Part shown: piece after piece, positions 37,458-46,291 of the stretch | Position numbering within the stretch: position 1 is the first letter of the stretch | Layout: the number at the start of each line of letters is the position of its first letter | Assembly: GCF_902705875.1 (NCBI RefSeq) | Contig: NZ_CACSIK010000001.1 | Span: 2,537,166 to 2,601,165, forward strand | DNA from: Zhongshania aliphaticivorans | Lineage (GTDB): Bacteria; Pseudomonadota; Gammaproteobacteria; Pseudomonadales; Spongiibacteraceae | Direction: 5' to 3' | DNA length: 64,000 nt | Notes under the pieces: model-generated | Databases searched by the model: none | The model's input: the letters and a program-made list of their open reading frames with translations, nothing else | What the model was told of the DNA's origin: nothing | Translations under genes and position numbers: made by a program

Positions 37458-38846
37458 TTATATAAGTGCTTCCATTTCTGCAAATGAAGCCTGAATACAT
37501 TCCATAAAAAACTCAATATCAGGCAAAATCGTTTCAGTTGAAATCACATTAAAATACAACTTCCCGTTATAACTTGGCGTCGCTATAAACAGGCCCATAC
37601 CCTCACCTAACGGCGGCAAACCCGACACACTCTCCAAACGATGACCTGCAATATTAATCGGCTGCGGTGGCCCGGCAACATTTGATACAAATAAATTACA
37701 CGTTGAGCTTGCTGCAGACGTGGCATTAATCGCTCTTGCAAATAGATATTGCTCGGTAGCGGGGAGGCATTTAGTCACACTTAACAAGATACCCGTAGAA
37801 GAAATTTCGCCTTTACCTTTCTTGGTCGCTTCGACAATCTTTCCCAAGCGGACACGAGGATCTGCAATATTAGAATAAATTGGTGCCGTGAACGCACTTA
37901 GATTATTACCTGTCTCGGCACCACTCCCAGAACGGGCGTTTACAGGAACCCACGCCACCAAAGAATGAGAATTGAGTTCACCATGCTCGTCCAAATAACG
38001 CCGTAATGCACCCGCGCAAACCGATAAAACCACATCATTTACCGTGGCCCCGCTGTAAAGGCTTCGCAAGGCGATTAAACTTTTTAGATCGACACTAATA
38101 ACATCAAAAATTTTATCGCCAGCAACACTGGCATTAAATCTATTTGGATAAACGCGTTGTCTTTCAGAGGGTTTAGTCTGCAAAAACCGTTTCATAGAAG
38201 GCTTCACAAAGGATGTACTCTTTAAAAGTGCGCCACCCAAATCAAGTGTATGACGAAACCGGTTTGTCACTGCTTTTTTGGTAACTGTTGTCCAAGGTAA
38301 TGCAAAGTTATTACCAGTAAGCGACTGGTCAATAGAGGCTTCTTCTTCCGTCAAAGGAAAGGCCAGATTAAACAGCAACTTAATTATACCTACACCATCT
38401 ACGGCAACATGATGAAGGCGGATAACAATGCTAAAGCCATCAGGATTTTGCCCATTGCTATTAACACCGGTAAATATCGTAACGTCCCATAGTGGATGAT
38501 TCATATCCATTGGGCGAGAATGCAGAGCACTGATGGCTGTACGTAATTGCGGCCAATCACCCGGCGCTGGAAGTGGTACTACGCTAAAATGTGCATCTGG
38601 TTCAAACTCTTCATCGTCGAGCCAATAGGGATAATCTAACTCCGCCGGCAAACGCACCAAACGATGACTATAGATCGGGTGCGGAGACAATTTCTTTTGA
38701 ATAAAGGCAATCAACTCTTCGCAATCAACCATCTTCTCCGAGGGAGCGGCGGGGCCATCAAAATTGAGCACCAATGTAATGTGGTTATAATTATCGTCAG
38801 TTTCGGTATAAAGAAACTGCGCATCCTGGGGTTTAATCTGTTCCAT
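37458..38846 (-). CDS. Wax ester synthase / acyl-CoA:diacylglycerol acyltransferase (WS/DGAT)
   Basis: A 462-residue WS/DGAT. It carries the catalytic HHVAVDG motif (HHxxxDG), an N-terminal DAQFLYTET segment, the PLWDVTIF block and a C-terminal NLFVSNVAGPPQPINIAGHR, which contains the N-x-x-S/N-V-P-G-type motif of the family. It would join an acyl-CoA to a fatty alcohol or diacylglycerol to store wax esters or triacylglycerol. The ATG at 38846 has GAGAA upstream; the TTG at 38858 is disfavoured. It lies 58 bases downstream of the HAD-PlsC fusion gene on the same strand, which suggests a neutral-lipid synthesis operon. Confidence 0.92.
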   Translation of the reverse strand: MEQIKPQDAQFLYTETDDNYNHITLVLNFDGPAAPSEKMVDCEELIAFIQKKLSPHPIYSHRLVRLPAELDYPYWLDDEEFEPDAHFSVVPLPAPGDWPQLRTAISALHSRPMDMNHPLWDVTIFTGVNSNGQNPDGFSIVIRLHHVAVDGVGIIKLLFNLAFPLTEEEASIDQSLTGNNFALPWTTVTKKAVTNRFRHTLDLGGALLKSTSFVKPSMKRFLQTKPSERQRVYPNRFNASVAGDKIFDVISVDLKSLIALRSLYSGATVNDVVLSVCAGALRRYLDEHGELNSHSLVAWVPVNARSGSGAETGNNLSAFTAPIYSNIADPRVRLGKIVEATKKGKGEISSTGILLSVTKCLPATEQYLFARAINATSAASSTCNLFVSNVAGPPQPINIAGHRLESVSGLPPLGEGMGLFIATPSYNGKLYFNVISTETILPDIEFFMECIQASFAEMEALI

Positions 38847-38904
38847 ATTGGTTCTCAATAAACACGGTTAAAATAAGTTACACGAGCGGAAAAGACGCTA
38901 CACT

Positions 38905-40347
38905 CTATTCAACAACGGCCGTTGATTTTCCTAAAGTGGATTTATAAATTGCCTCTACTTTGGCCACTTGCTTGTCTAGATTTTCAGGAGTCCAACGGCT
39001 AGTATTTATTGGCGAAAGCACTTCCACCTCGACAGTACCGGGGTAATATAAACTGTCACCCTTAGGCGAAACATCCATGGCGTTATGAATTACAATCGGG
39101 ACAATTGGCACGCCAGCCTGCATCGCAATATGGAATGCCCCCTTTTTAAACGGTAACGGTTTTTTAGAGTGCGTCCGGGTGCCTTCTGGTGCGATCACAA
39201 CTGAAATATTATCTTGTTTAATCCTATCAATCAGTGGTTCCAGCGCGGCTATTGCACTCTTGCTATTCTTTCGGTCGATTAACACAACGCCGGCATATTC
39301 CATTGCTCGGCCAATAAAAGGCATTTTTTTAATCTCAGCTTTACCCACACCGGAAAAATTTCTTCTCAATAGTTTTGAGCAAATCAATACATCTATATCG
39401 CTTTGATGATTAAAAATAAAAACAGCGGGCCGTGAAGCCCATAAATTCTTCTCACCAATAATTTCTAACTTTAGACCTGCCACTGCACTTGCTACATCAG
39501 CAAACGTCGACATTGAAAAATTGCGAGCCTCTTGCTTAGAACCACTTAAAGCCCAAATGGGTAACCCTGCAACAACGGATCCGACCAAGCTCAATTTGGT
39601 GGCGATATTACGAGTCACACCCAAGGTTGAACTGCTTGTTCGGCTTTTAAACGTCCGTGTTGGCCAAGCGCGTGTTTCGGCTATTTCACGTAATTTTTGA
39701 CTCGGATTTAAAGGGCGAGGATGACCAACATATTCCAATAATTCGATATCATCAGTGCTGTCAGAATAAAAATAACTATCATCTAGGTTAACGTTCTTGG
39801 CTTTCGCCAACGCGACAGCGGCATTTACTTTACCAATACCAAAACACAGGGGGCCACCAAGCTCACCCGTGAACATGCCATTGCTTACTTCCATTGTGCT
39901 GCAATACACATCGTCAATACCAAGATACTTGGCACAGGGTTCAACCTGATAGGGCGTAGCTGACGATATAATCGCCACCGTGTGACCTTTTCGCATATGC
40001 GCTTCGATTAAGGCCCGTGTTTCGGGAAAGATTTTTTTAGCTAAATCCCGCTCAAATATTTTTTGGGCAACATCAAGATAGTCCTGTTCCTTCAGCCCCT
40101 TCATACTCTGAGCAGACAGCGACATCAGCGCCGCAAAATCACTATTACCCAAGCCAAACCGAGCAACTGCCTCTACCACCGCCACTATTTCTGATGGTGC
40201 TAAATCACCCCGGCGAACCTGTTCGCGAAGAAAACTAAAAACCGAGTAACCCGCAATGATGGTGCCGTCAAAATCAAATATGGCAGCAATCTGAGCCCCC
40301 GCAGGTGCATTATCTATTTCTGTGGTGATATCAGTATAAGGTGGCAT
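38905..40347 (-). CDS. HAD-IB phosphatase fused to PlsC-type acyltransferase
   Basis: A 480-residue two-domain protein. The N-terminal HAD domain shows DFDGT, IISSATPYQVEP and DDSYFYSDSTDD. The C-terminal half is a lysophosphatidate acyltransferase: NHQSDID (HX4D box), FSGVGKAEIKKMPFIGR, APEGTRT and VPIVPIVIHNA. Such fusions could both dephosphorylate and acylate glycerolipid intermediates, feeding diacylglycerol to the downstream WS/DGAT. The ATG at 40347 has AAGGA about 11 bases upstream and starts MPPYTDI; the longer frame to a TTG at 40401 has no ribosome binding site. It is divergent from a LysR gene. Confidence 0.9.
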   Translation of the reverse strand: MPPYTDITTEIDNAPAGAQIAAIFDFDGTIIAGYSVFSFLREQVRRGDLAPSEIVAVVEAVARFGLGNSDFAALMSLSAQSMKGLKEQDYLDVAQKIFERDLAKKIFPETRALIEAHMRKGHTVAIISSATPYQVEPCAKYLGIDDVYCSTMEVSNGMFTGELGGPLCFGIGKVNAAVALAKAKNVNLDDSYFYSDSTDDIELLEYVGHPRPLNPSQKLREIAETRAWPTRTFKSRTSSSTLGVTRNIATKLSLVGSVVAGLPIWALSGSKQEARNFSMSTFADVASAVAGLKLEIIGEKNLWASRPAVFIFNHQSDIDVLICSKLLRRNFSGVGKAEIKKMPFIGRAMEYAGVVLIDRKNSKSAIAALEPLIDRIKQDNISVVIAPEGTRTHSKKPLPFKKGAFHIAMQAGVPIVPIVIHNAMDVSPKGDSLYYPGTVEVEVLSPINTSRWTPENLDKQVAKVEAIYKSTLGKSTAVVE

Positions 40348-40458
40348 ACCGTTAATGATCCTTGAGTGTTCGTATAAGGTTGATAGTCGTTCATTTGACA
40401 ATGTATAAGATATTCAGTCCAATACTATTTTTTCTGTAATATTTGGAAAACGTATACC

Positions 40459-41337
40459 TTGAATACCAGTAAACTGCGCTATATTGTCGCCGTGGATCGC
40501 TTTGGCTCAATGACAGCCGCCGCCGCGGCCATTCATGTCTCACAGCCCAGCTTAACGCGAACGGTGGCTGAAGTAGAAAAAGAATTGGGCATTGCTTTAT
40601 TTGAACGGCGCGCGCGAGGCGTGATAGCAACATCTCAAGGTCGAAATATTATTGACCGTGCGGCGCGAATATTGGCTGACATTGACAGACTTAATATGGA
40701 TGCCAAGGAATTTCGAAAATACCAAGAATCTCATTTAAGAATCTGTATATCGCCCCCACCGCTTATTACCCTCATGAATCCCGCTTTACCACAATTACTA
40801 ATACTCTACCCCAAATTAAAAGTGGATATAAAGTCAGTATCAACAGATCAAGCAATCAGTCTTTTACGGGCGGGTGATTCAGATATTATTATTGGTCCGA
40901 TGAGAGCGCTCGACGAGCGCAAAGAGTTCAAACTTATCCCCTTGAAACCCTTTGATGCCTATTTTTTTACTCGTCGTGATCATCCATTAGCAAAAAAACG
41001 TTCAGTGTCGCCAAGGCAAATATTACATTACCCTCTTGTACTTCCCGAGCGAGATGGGGCATCTCCGGAAATCACCAACCGCTTATTTGGAGACATTGAA
41101 ATACCAGCAGATCACCCAATACATATCATTGGCCATTTCCCACTGGCCTGCGAGGTGGTCGCCGCAACAGATTCGGTCGCAACCGTTGGCCGCACTTATC
41201 TCAACAACACTGAGTTCCTAAAGCGCTTCACCATTCTCGGCTTTAGCTCTATCGACAAATTAGATGTGTCATGTGCTCACCGGCAAGCGTTTGAGCTACC
41301 CGCTCCGGCTGCGGCCTTAGTGGAAATTCTGTGTTAA
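40459..41337 (+). CDS. LysR-family transcriptional regulator
   Basis: A 292-residue LysR regulator. The helix-turn-helix is YIVAVDRFGSMTAAAAAIHV with SQPSLTRTVAEVEKELG and the wing LFERRARGV. The substrate-binding domain has ICISPPPLITLMNPALPQLL and a DIIIGPM strand. The only plausible start is TTG at 40459 with GGAAAA upstream. It is divergent from the HAD-PlsC/WS-DGAT pair with a gap of about 110 bases, so those lipid genes are its likely target. The inducer is unknown. Confidence 0.92.
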   Translation: MNTSKLRYIVAVDRFGSMTAAAAAIHVSQPSLTRTVAEVEKELGIALFERRARGVIATSQGRNIIDRAARILADIDRLNMDAKEFRKYQESHLRICISPPPLITLMNPALPQLLILYPKLKVDIKSVSTDQAISLLRAGDSDIIIGPMRALDERKEFKLIPLKPFDAYFFTRRDHPLAKKRSVSPRQILHYPLVLPERDGASPEITNRLFGDIEIPADHPIHIIGHFPLACEVVAATDSVATVGRTYLNNTEFLKRFTILGFSSIDKLDVSCAHRQAFELPAPAAALVEILC

Positions 41338-41442
41338 TAAGCCCAACTTTGCACTACAGAACACAGTACAAACGGCTAAACCGGCAAGGAAATACAAGAA
41401 ACAATGAAGGGGTTAACAAAACAGCTATTAAGCCACAAGATC

Positions 41443-41469
41443 GCCCCTTCAAACAAAGTGTGAAGGGGC
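41443..41469 (-). terminator. Hairpin downstream of deaD
   Basis: A perfect 9-bp stem, GCCCCTTCA (41443-41451) and TGAAGGGGC (41461-41469), loop 9 bases, lies 19 bases after the deaD stop. It is GC-rich and well placed to end the minus-strand transcript, but the T-run after it is poor. Confidence 0.55.
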
Positions 41470-41487
41470 AACGGCTAGATCAAAGCT

Positions 41488-43257
41488 TTATAGTTTTCCA
41501 CGCTTTTCTCGCGGAGAAGACTTTGACCTTGCTTTGGTTACCGGCTTTCTACCGCCCTTATCTCCGGCTTTACTGGTGCGCGGCTTACGGGGGCGCTCGC
41601 GCTCAATTGGCATATCGCCGCCGTCATGCACCGAAATATTTAATGCCTGCCCAGCAACCCGAGTGCTTTTTAAGCACTCATAAGCTCCCGAAGATAGGTC
41701 AGCGGGCAAATCTACCGTACTAAACTCTGGGTAGATTGAAATTCGGCCAATATTCGCACTGTTAATATTGGCTTCATTGGCAATAGCGCCAACAATATTA
41801 CCAGCACTAACGCCGTGTTGGCGTCCCACCTCTAAGCGGTAGCGTTGCAAACTAGTGTCAGGCGCCCGCTTGCCCCCACCCGCTTTGTCACGGTTGCGCG
41901 ATTCGGTCATTAACTTTGGCGCATCCTTCACTAGCAGCGGTTTATCGCCCTGTAGCTGACTTGCAAGTGCAGCAGCAACATCAATTTCTGCCACATCATG
42001 CTTAGAAACATATTCCTGCAGCATTTTACGAAAGAAACTAAGGTCTGTTCCAGCAAGCGTATCCGTGATCTTTTGCATAAAGCGATCTACACGCAAGGCA
42101 TTAATATTCTCTGCTGTAGGTAGACCCATTTCTTCAATCGACTGACGCGTTGCACGCTCAATCGATTGCAGCATACGTCGCTCCCGCGGCGCCACAAACA
42201 AGATCGCCTCACCGCTACGGCCTGCACGACCTGTACGGCCAATACGATGCACATAGGCTTCTGTATCATGGGGAATATCGTAGTTAATTACGTGGCTGAT
42301 ACGCTCAACATCCAAACCGCGTGCAGCCACGTCAGTCGCAATAATAATGTCAAGGCGACCTTTTTTCAGATTCTCGACAGTACGCTCACGCTGAGCCTGG
42401 GCAATATCACCATTCAACGCTGCTGCAGCGTAACCACGCGCCTGTAATTTCTCCGCAAGCTCAGTGGTAACCAATTTAGTACGCACGAAGATAATCATGC
42501 CATCAAAAGGTTCGGCTTCCAGAATGCGCGTTAAGGCATCCAGTTTATTCAAACCGCGCGCCATCCAGTAACGCTGACGTATTGTCACCGCAGTAGAGGT
42601 CTTGGTCTTGATCGTAATTTGCTCAGGATTATTCAAATACGTAGTGGCTATGCGGCGAATGGCTGACGGCATAGTGGCCGAGAATAGCGCAATTTGGCGC
42701 TTTTCTGGCATTTGCCCCATCACCCATTCAACATCGTCAATAAAGCCCATACGCAGCATTTCATCTGCTTCATCTAAAACCAAATGACTCAGGTCATCCA
42801 GCTTTAAAGTGCCGCGACGCATGTGGTCCATCACGCGGCCAGGTGTACCAACGACAACCTGAACACCGCGTTTAAGTGCCGCTAACTGACCACGGTAATC
42901 TTGACCACCATAGATGGGAAGAACATGAAAACCGGGCATTTGCGCTGCATAACTCTGCAGAGCCTCCGCTACCTGAATAGCTAACTCGCGGGTTGGGGCC
43001 AAAATTAAAGCTTGGGTACGACGACTGTTGACGTCTAAGCGTGATAACAACGGCAGCGCAAACGCTGCAGTTTTACCAGTACCGGTTTGGGCTTGACCAA
43101 CAAGGTCTCTGCCTGCAAGGATAAAAGGAATTGTCGCCGCCTGAATTGGCGAGGGAGTTTCGTAACCAACCGCTTTCACTGCGGCAAGTACCATGGGTGA
43201 TAGACCCAAGTCGTCAAAAGTAATAGTTTCCGCTGCCGCGGACGTATCTGAGGGCAT
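41488..43257 (-). CDS. deaD: DEAD-box RNA helicase DeaD/CsdA
   Basis: A 589-residue cold-shock RNA helicase for ribosome assembly and mRNA unwinding. Q motif (PSPIQAATIP), Walker A (AQTGTGKT), DEAD box (VLDEADEMLRMGF), SAT (FSATMP) and motif VI (HRIGRTGRAGR) are present, followed by a DbpA-like RNA-binding domain (YRLEVGRQHGVSAGNIVGA) and a basic Arg/Lys-rich tail. The frame runs back to 43416, but the extra 53 residues are not family-like; the ATG at 43257 (MPSDTSAAAET) fits DeaD. The leader between it and the thioesterase gene is about 170 bases, and long leaders are usual for csdA. Confidence 0.96.
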   Translation of the reverse strand: MPSDTSAAAETITFDDLGLSPMVLAAVKAVGYETPSPIQAATIPFILAGRDLVGQAQTGTGKTAAFALPLLSRLDVNSRRTQALILAPTRELAIQVAEALQSYAAQMPGFHVLPIYGGQDYRGQLAALKRGVQVVVGTPGRVMDHMRRGTLKLDDLSHLVLDEADEMLRMGFIDDVEWVMGQMPEKRQIALFSATMPSAIRRIATTYLNNPEQITIKTKTSTAVTIRQRYWMARGLNKLDALTRILEAEPFDGMIIFVRTKLVTTELAEKLQARGYAAAALNGDIAQAQRERTVENLKKGRLDIIIATDVAARGLDVERISHVINYDIPHDTEAYVHRIGRTGRAGRSGEAILFVAPRERRMLQSIERATRQSIEEMGLPTAENINALRVDRFMQKITDTLAGTDLSFFRKMLQEYVSKHDVAEIDVAAALASQLQGDKPLLVKDAPKLMTESRNRDKAGGGKRAPDTSLQRYRLEVGRQHGVSAGNIVGAIANEANINSANIGRISIYPEFSTVDLPADLSSGAYECLKSTRVAGQALNISVHDGGDMPIERERPRKPRTSKAGDKGGRKPVTKARSKSSPREKRGKL

Positions 43258-43426
43258 AATCGCTACCGTAAAAAATGCAAGAGTCGCCGCAACATTAGAC
43301 CTCACACTCGGCCGAACGCAGATATGGCGTTGAGGCCGCATTATACCGGCATGAGACAACAAATACCCCCAAACCTTTGGCCTTTTTTGGCATTCGCGGC
43401 CTAAGAACAGCCCCAACGACGCATCA

Positions 43427-43813
43427 TCAGCGTATTTTTTCTAATTCAGCCCGTAACTCAGCGCTTAATTGCTGCTTAACCTGAGCGTCAAAATCAAAAT
43501 AAATCAATACTGCAGTGCCTGTTGCTACAAGCTCATTACGCTGCCAAGCCTCATGCTCACAAACAAATGAGGAACTTCCTATATGGCCAATACGAGTCTT
43601 AATTTCGACAGCGTGGCCATAGTAAATTTGCGCAACAAAATCGACATCGATTTTTCGCAAAATCAAATTCCACTGTGTTAAATCCTTACTGGGATTAAAT
43701 ATTTCAAACACCGGCGAGCGCGCTGACTCAAACCACATAGGAACAACGGTATTGTTAATATGACCTAAGGCGTCAGTTTCGCAAAACCGCGGTTCCATAA
43801 TACTACTGAACAT
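43427..43813 (-). CDS. 4HBT-fold acyl-CoA thioesterase
   Basis: A 128-residue hotdog thioesterase. RFCETDALGHINNTVVPMWF carries the catalytic Asp (ETDALGHINN is the 4-hydroxybenzoyl-CoA thioesterase pattern), and IDVDFVAQIYYGHAVEIKTR the central helix and strand. Length is normal for YbgC/FadM-like enzymes. It would hydrolyse an acyl-CoA of unknown chain. The ATG at 43813 starts it. It is 35 bases downstream of a small membrane-protein gene on the same strand. Confidence 0.9.
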   Translation of the reverse strand: MFSSIMEPRFCETDALGHINNTVVPMWFESARSPVFEIFNPSKDLTQWNLILRKIDVDFVAQIYYGHAVEIKTRIGHIGSSSFVCEHEAWQRNELVATGTAVLIYFDFDAQVKQQLSAELRAELEKIR

Positions 43814-43848
43814 ATTGCTTTATTCCTTACCGCCCCAGGCGGAAATAA

Positions 43849-44121
43849 CTACTGAGCAGCCCATCGCAGAAACATACACAGCCAAAGTACATAACTCATT
43901 ATTGATGCCGGAAATGCTTTGTAGCCCAAATCAGTCCCTCGCTGCCTTTCCAGCGCCGCATACACCAACACCGCACTAACCACACCGTGTAAAATCATCA
44001 GCGATAAAGCCTGAGACCAACCATATTCGTGCCCATTCACTGTTAATGGCGTAACTAGGGCCATGGCCACTATCACGCCATTCAACAAACCAACAAAAAA
44101 CACAATACGAGATAAACTCAA
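43849..44121 (-). CDS. Small three-helix membrane protein, unrecognised
   Basis: A 90-residue protein with three predicted membrane helices (IVFFVGLLNGVIVAMALVTP, LSLMILHGVVSAVLVYAAL and ASIMSYVLWLCMFLRWAA). I do not recognise a family. The start is TTG at 44121, supported by GGAG 8 bases upstream; no ATG occurs before the first helix. It sits between the hemolysin-III-like gene and the thioesterase gene with short gaps (28 and 35 bases), so it is probably co-transcribed with them. Confidence 0.6.
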   Translation of the reverse strand: MSLSRIVFFVGLLNGVIVAMALVTPLTVNGHEYGWSQALSLMILHGVVSAVLVYAALERQRGTDLGYKAFPASIMSYVLWLCMFLRWAAQ

Positions 44122-44149
44122 TCAATTTTCTCCGGCAAAGCACCCCAAA

Positions 44150-44767
44150 TTACACAACATAGTAATAAATTGTAAAAAAATGACAGGCACTCCCAGCCAA
44201 CACAAAAAGATGCCATATACCATGAAAATGCACGACTTTCTTGTCAAATACGTAAAAAATTATCCCTGCGGTATAAGCTAAACCACCTGTCAGAAGCAAA
44301 CTAAAGCCACCATTTGGCAGCGCTGCGCTTAGGGGCTTAATCAGAAACAAAGCCAACCAACCCATTAATAAATAAACACCAATTGACCACGCCCGCCGCC
44401 CCGCCTTAGGAATAAGTTCCAACACCATTCCAATTGCCGCCAAAGACCAAATAAGGGCAAACATCCACCAGCCGCCAGACTCTCTAAGCGTGATGACCAA
44501 GAATGGCGAGTAAGTCCCAGCAATTAATAGGTAAATAGCCAGATGATCTAATTGCCGATACAGTGCTTTTTTCTCCCCCTTGCTGCTGTGATACAAAGTG
44601 GAGAACAAATACAAGGCCACTAAAGAGAAACTGTAAATTCCTAAACCAAGCAGCTCCCAGCTATCACCCAACTGAATTGCAGGCCAAAGCAAGGTGACAC
44701 CACCCACCACGGCCGCCAATACCCCGAGCAAATGAGAAACACTATTAAACCGCTCGCCTTTATACAC
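44150..44767 (-). CDS. Hemolysin III / PAQR-family membrane protein
   Basis: A 205-residue seven-helix protein of the HlyIII/YqfA (PAQR) family. Signature residues are NSVSHLLG near the N-terminus, LYLFSTLYHSSKGEKKALYR, LDHLAIYLLIAGTYSPFLVI and the C-terminal FHGIWHLFVLAGSACHFFTI. The conserved His residues (in YHS, DHL and HxxWH) form the zinc site of PAQR hydrolases. Activity in bacteria is not settled. The start is GTG at 44767 with GGTGGAA 8 bases upstream. Confidence 0.93.
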   Translation of the reverse strand: MYKGERFNSVSHLLGVLAAVVGGVTLLWPAIQLGDSWELLGLGIYSFSLVALYLFSTLYHSSKGEKKALYRQLDHLAIYLLIAGTYSPFLVITLRESGGWWMFALIWSLAAIGMVLELIPKAGRRAWSIGVYLLMGWLALFLIKPLSAALPNGGFSLLLTGGLAYTAGIIFYVFDKKVVHFHGIWHLFVLAGSACHFFTIYYYVV

Positions 44768-45076
44768 TGCTTGTTTCCACCCTAAACATTTACCTCCACC
44801 CGAACTCGACTCATTTGCCGAATACGACCAAATTCATCAACATTGAGAGTTTAAGCGCCAAATTAGCTGGTATTGAGATTCTGACATCCCTAATTTTCGG
44901 AAAAGGATAGTGCACTAAATTGAAATAAAAAGACATTTTAGAACAGAAAATTCAGAGATGAACTCGACAATACTCTAGTTATATTAACACCCTAAAAGTA
45001 TACCGAAAGATTAGTATGGACAACTGCGGGGCGGATAGGCACAGAGTACCAACCCAAAAAGATAGAAGTGAAGAAC
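44768..45076. other. Intergenic region with no recognised feature
   Basis: About 309 bases between the hemolysin-III-like gene and a small hypothetical gene. It is AT-rich and contains stop codons in all frames. I see no hairpin, repeat or RNA gene in it; it probably holds the promoter for the hemolysin-III-like operon. Confidence 0.5.
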
Positions 45077-45361
45077 TTACGCCGCGCTGCCCTTTGTGTC
45101 CAATCGCCCCAAACCTTCAAAGAGCAATTCAACATGCAAAGCGCCATTGGTGTTAACTAATTTACGAATACGAATTGCACCCAAGCGGCCGTCTCTCAGG
45201 CGAATACGGTAATCAGTTCCCGTCAGTGATTGACTAAGTTGCTTATTTAAGTGCAAGCAACCACCCCACTTCACGTACTCATTACCAGAGGATATGTACA
45301 TGGGAACATCAGATAACAACTCCTGATCCCCCTGTAAAACACTGCCGTGCGTCAAGTCCAT
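45077..45361 (-). CDS. Hypothetical small beta-rich protein
   Basis: A 94-residue protein starting MDLTHGSVLQ. It is predicted mostly beta: LLSDVPMYISSGN, YVKWGGCLHLN, DYRIRLRDGRLGAIRIRKLV and ALHVELLFEGLGRL. The RLRDGRLG segment and the final FEGLG recall small PilZ-like or SH3-like barrels, but neither the PilZ RxxxR nor the D/NxSxxG motif is present, so I do not assign a family. The ATG at 45361 has a GGGG tract 7 bases upstream; a TTG at 45412 with AAGGA is an alternative start. No operon partner is evident. Confidence 0.55.
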   Translation of the reverse strand: MDLTHGSVLQGDQELLSDVPMYISSGNEYVKWGGCLHLNKQLSQSLTGTDYRIRLRDGRLGAIRIRKLVNTNGALHVELLFEGLGRLDTKGSAA

Positions 45362-45581
45362 TGACAAACCCCATGCTATATTTTCATTACATACGTAAAA
45401 TACGTATTTCAACTTATAGCATCCTTGCCAGTAATGTAGTTATAACATATTTATTAAGTAGAAGCCTTTACTCTACTAGACTAAAGCACACCAACAACCG
45501 ATTACTTTCATAACTAAAAAGCATATTTATAAGCCGTGCAAAACGTCCCTAACAAGACCGAACAGGCTTCGTATGAACATA

Positions 45582-46040
45582 TTACGCAGGAAAATAACGA
45601 CTAATCGTATCCACAACACAGGCCGGCTTCTCGCCACCTTCAATCTCTACAACAACCCTCACAACGGACTGTATGCCACCTTTGATTTCTTCGGCTGAAA
45701 CCAGCTCCCCAGTACCCCGCACTCGAGAACCAACCACCACCGGAGCAGGAAAACGAACTCGCTCACAACCAACGTTCACCCCCATCGAAACACTTTGTAC
45801 ATCAATAATTTGAGGTAAAAACATATTTACTAATGAAAGTGTTAAATAGCCATGCGCAATACACTCACCAAACGGCCCCTCTTTAGCTCGCACAGGGTCC
45901 ACGTGAATCCACTGATGATCACCGGTTGCATCAGCAAATAAATTTACTCGCTGCTGGTCAATATTAAGCCAATCACTGCTGCCCAACACACTGCCAACAG
46001 CAGAAAGAAGTGCTTGGGGGTGTTTAAAAACCGTTGCCAT
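45582..46040 (-). CDS. MaoC-like (R)-specific enoyl-CoA hydratase / dehydratase
   Basis: A 152-residue hotdog-fold protein. FADATGDHQWIHVDPVRAKE with GECIAHGYLTLSL is the hydratase 2 motif (catalytic Asp and His in DxxxxH). Single-domain MaoC proteins of this size hydrate trans-enoyl-CoA to the (R)-3-hydroxyacyl-CoA and can link beta-oxidation to polyhydroxyalkanoate or act in other lipid routes. The ATG at 46040 has AGGAG upstream. It is monocistronic as far as can be seen. Confidence 0.93.
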   Translation of the reverse strand: MATVFKHPQALLSAVGSVLGSSDWLNIDQQRVNLFADATGDHQWIHVDPVRAKEGPFGECIAHGYLTLSLVNMFLPQIIDVQSVSMGVNVGCERVRFPAPVVVGSRVRGTGELVSAEEIKGGIQSVVRVVVEIEGGEKPACVVDTISRYFPA

Positions 46041-46291
46041 GAACTCTCCTAGTAGCAGGTAACACCATCACAATATGGGCGAATAACACCCCGTGAGAAC
46101 ATAAATACCTAAGGGCCAACTCTACCACCGCCCCAAAACCTTATGGCATAGTCTGTCAGGACGACAAACCCATCGAGCCATCAGCCAACTTCTCTGCTTG
46201 TATTTCAGCTACAATATGCCAGATATTGCTTTTCAAGAACGAGATCCCTTATATCTGTTCCATCCAATAAATAAGGGTTGAGTAATACCAC

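Noticed and set aside
41331..41723. Plus-strand 130-residue open frame
   Set aside because: It spans the hairpin downstream of deaD and the antisense of the deaD basic tail; it has no family features.
43258..43416. N-terminal extension of DeaD
   Set aside because: The sequence is not conserved in the family; DeaD proteins begin close to the ITFDDLGL segment.
45077..45361. PilZ assignment for the small beta-rich protein
   Set aside because: The RxxxR and D/NxSxxG motifs needed for c-di-GMP binding are absent.
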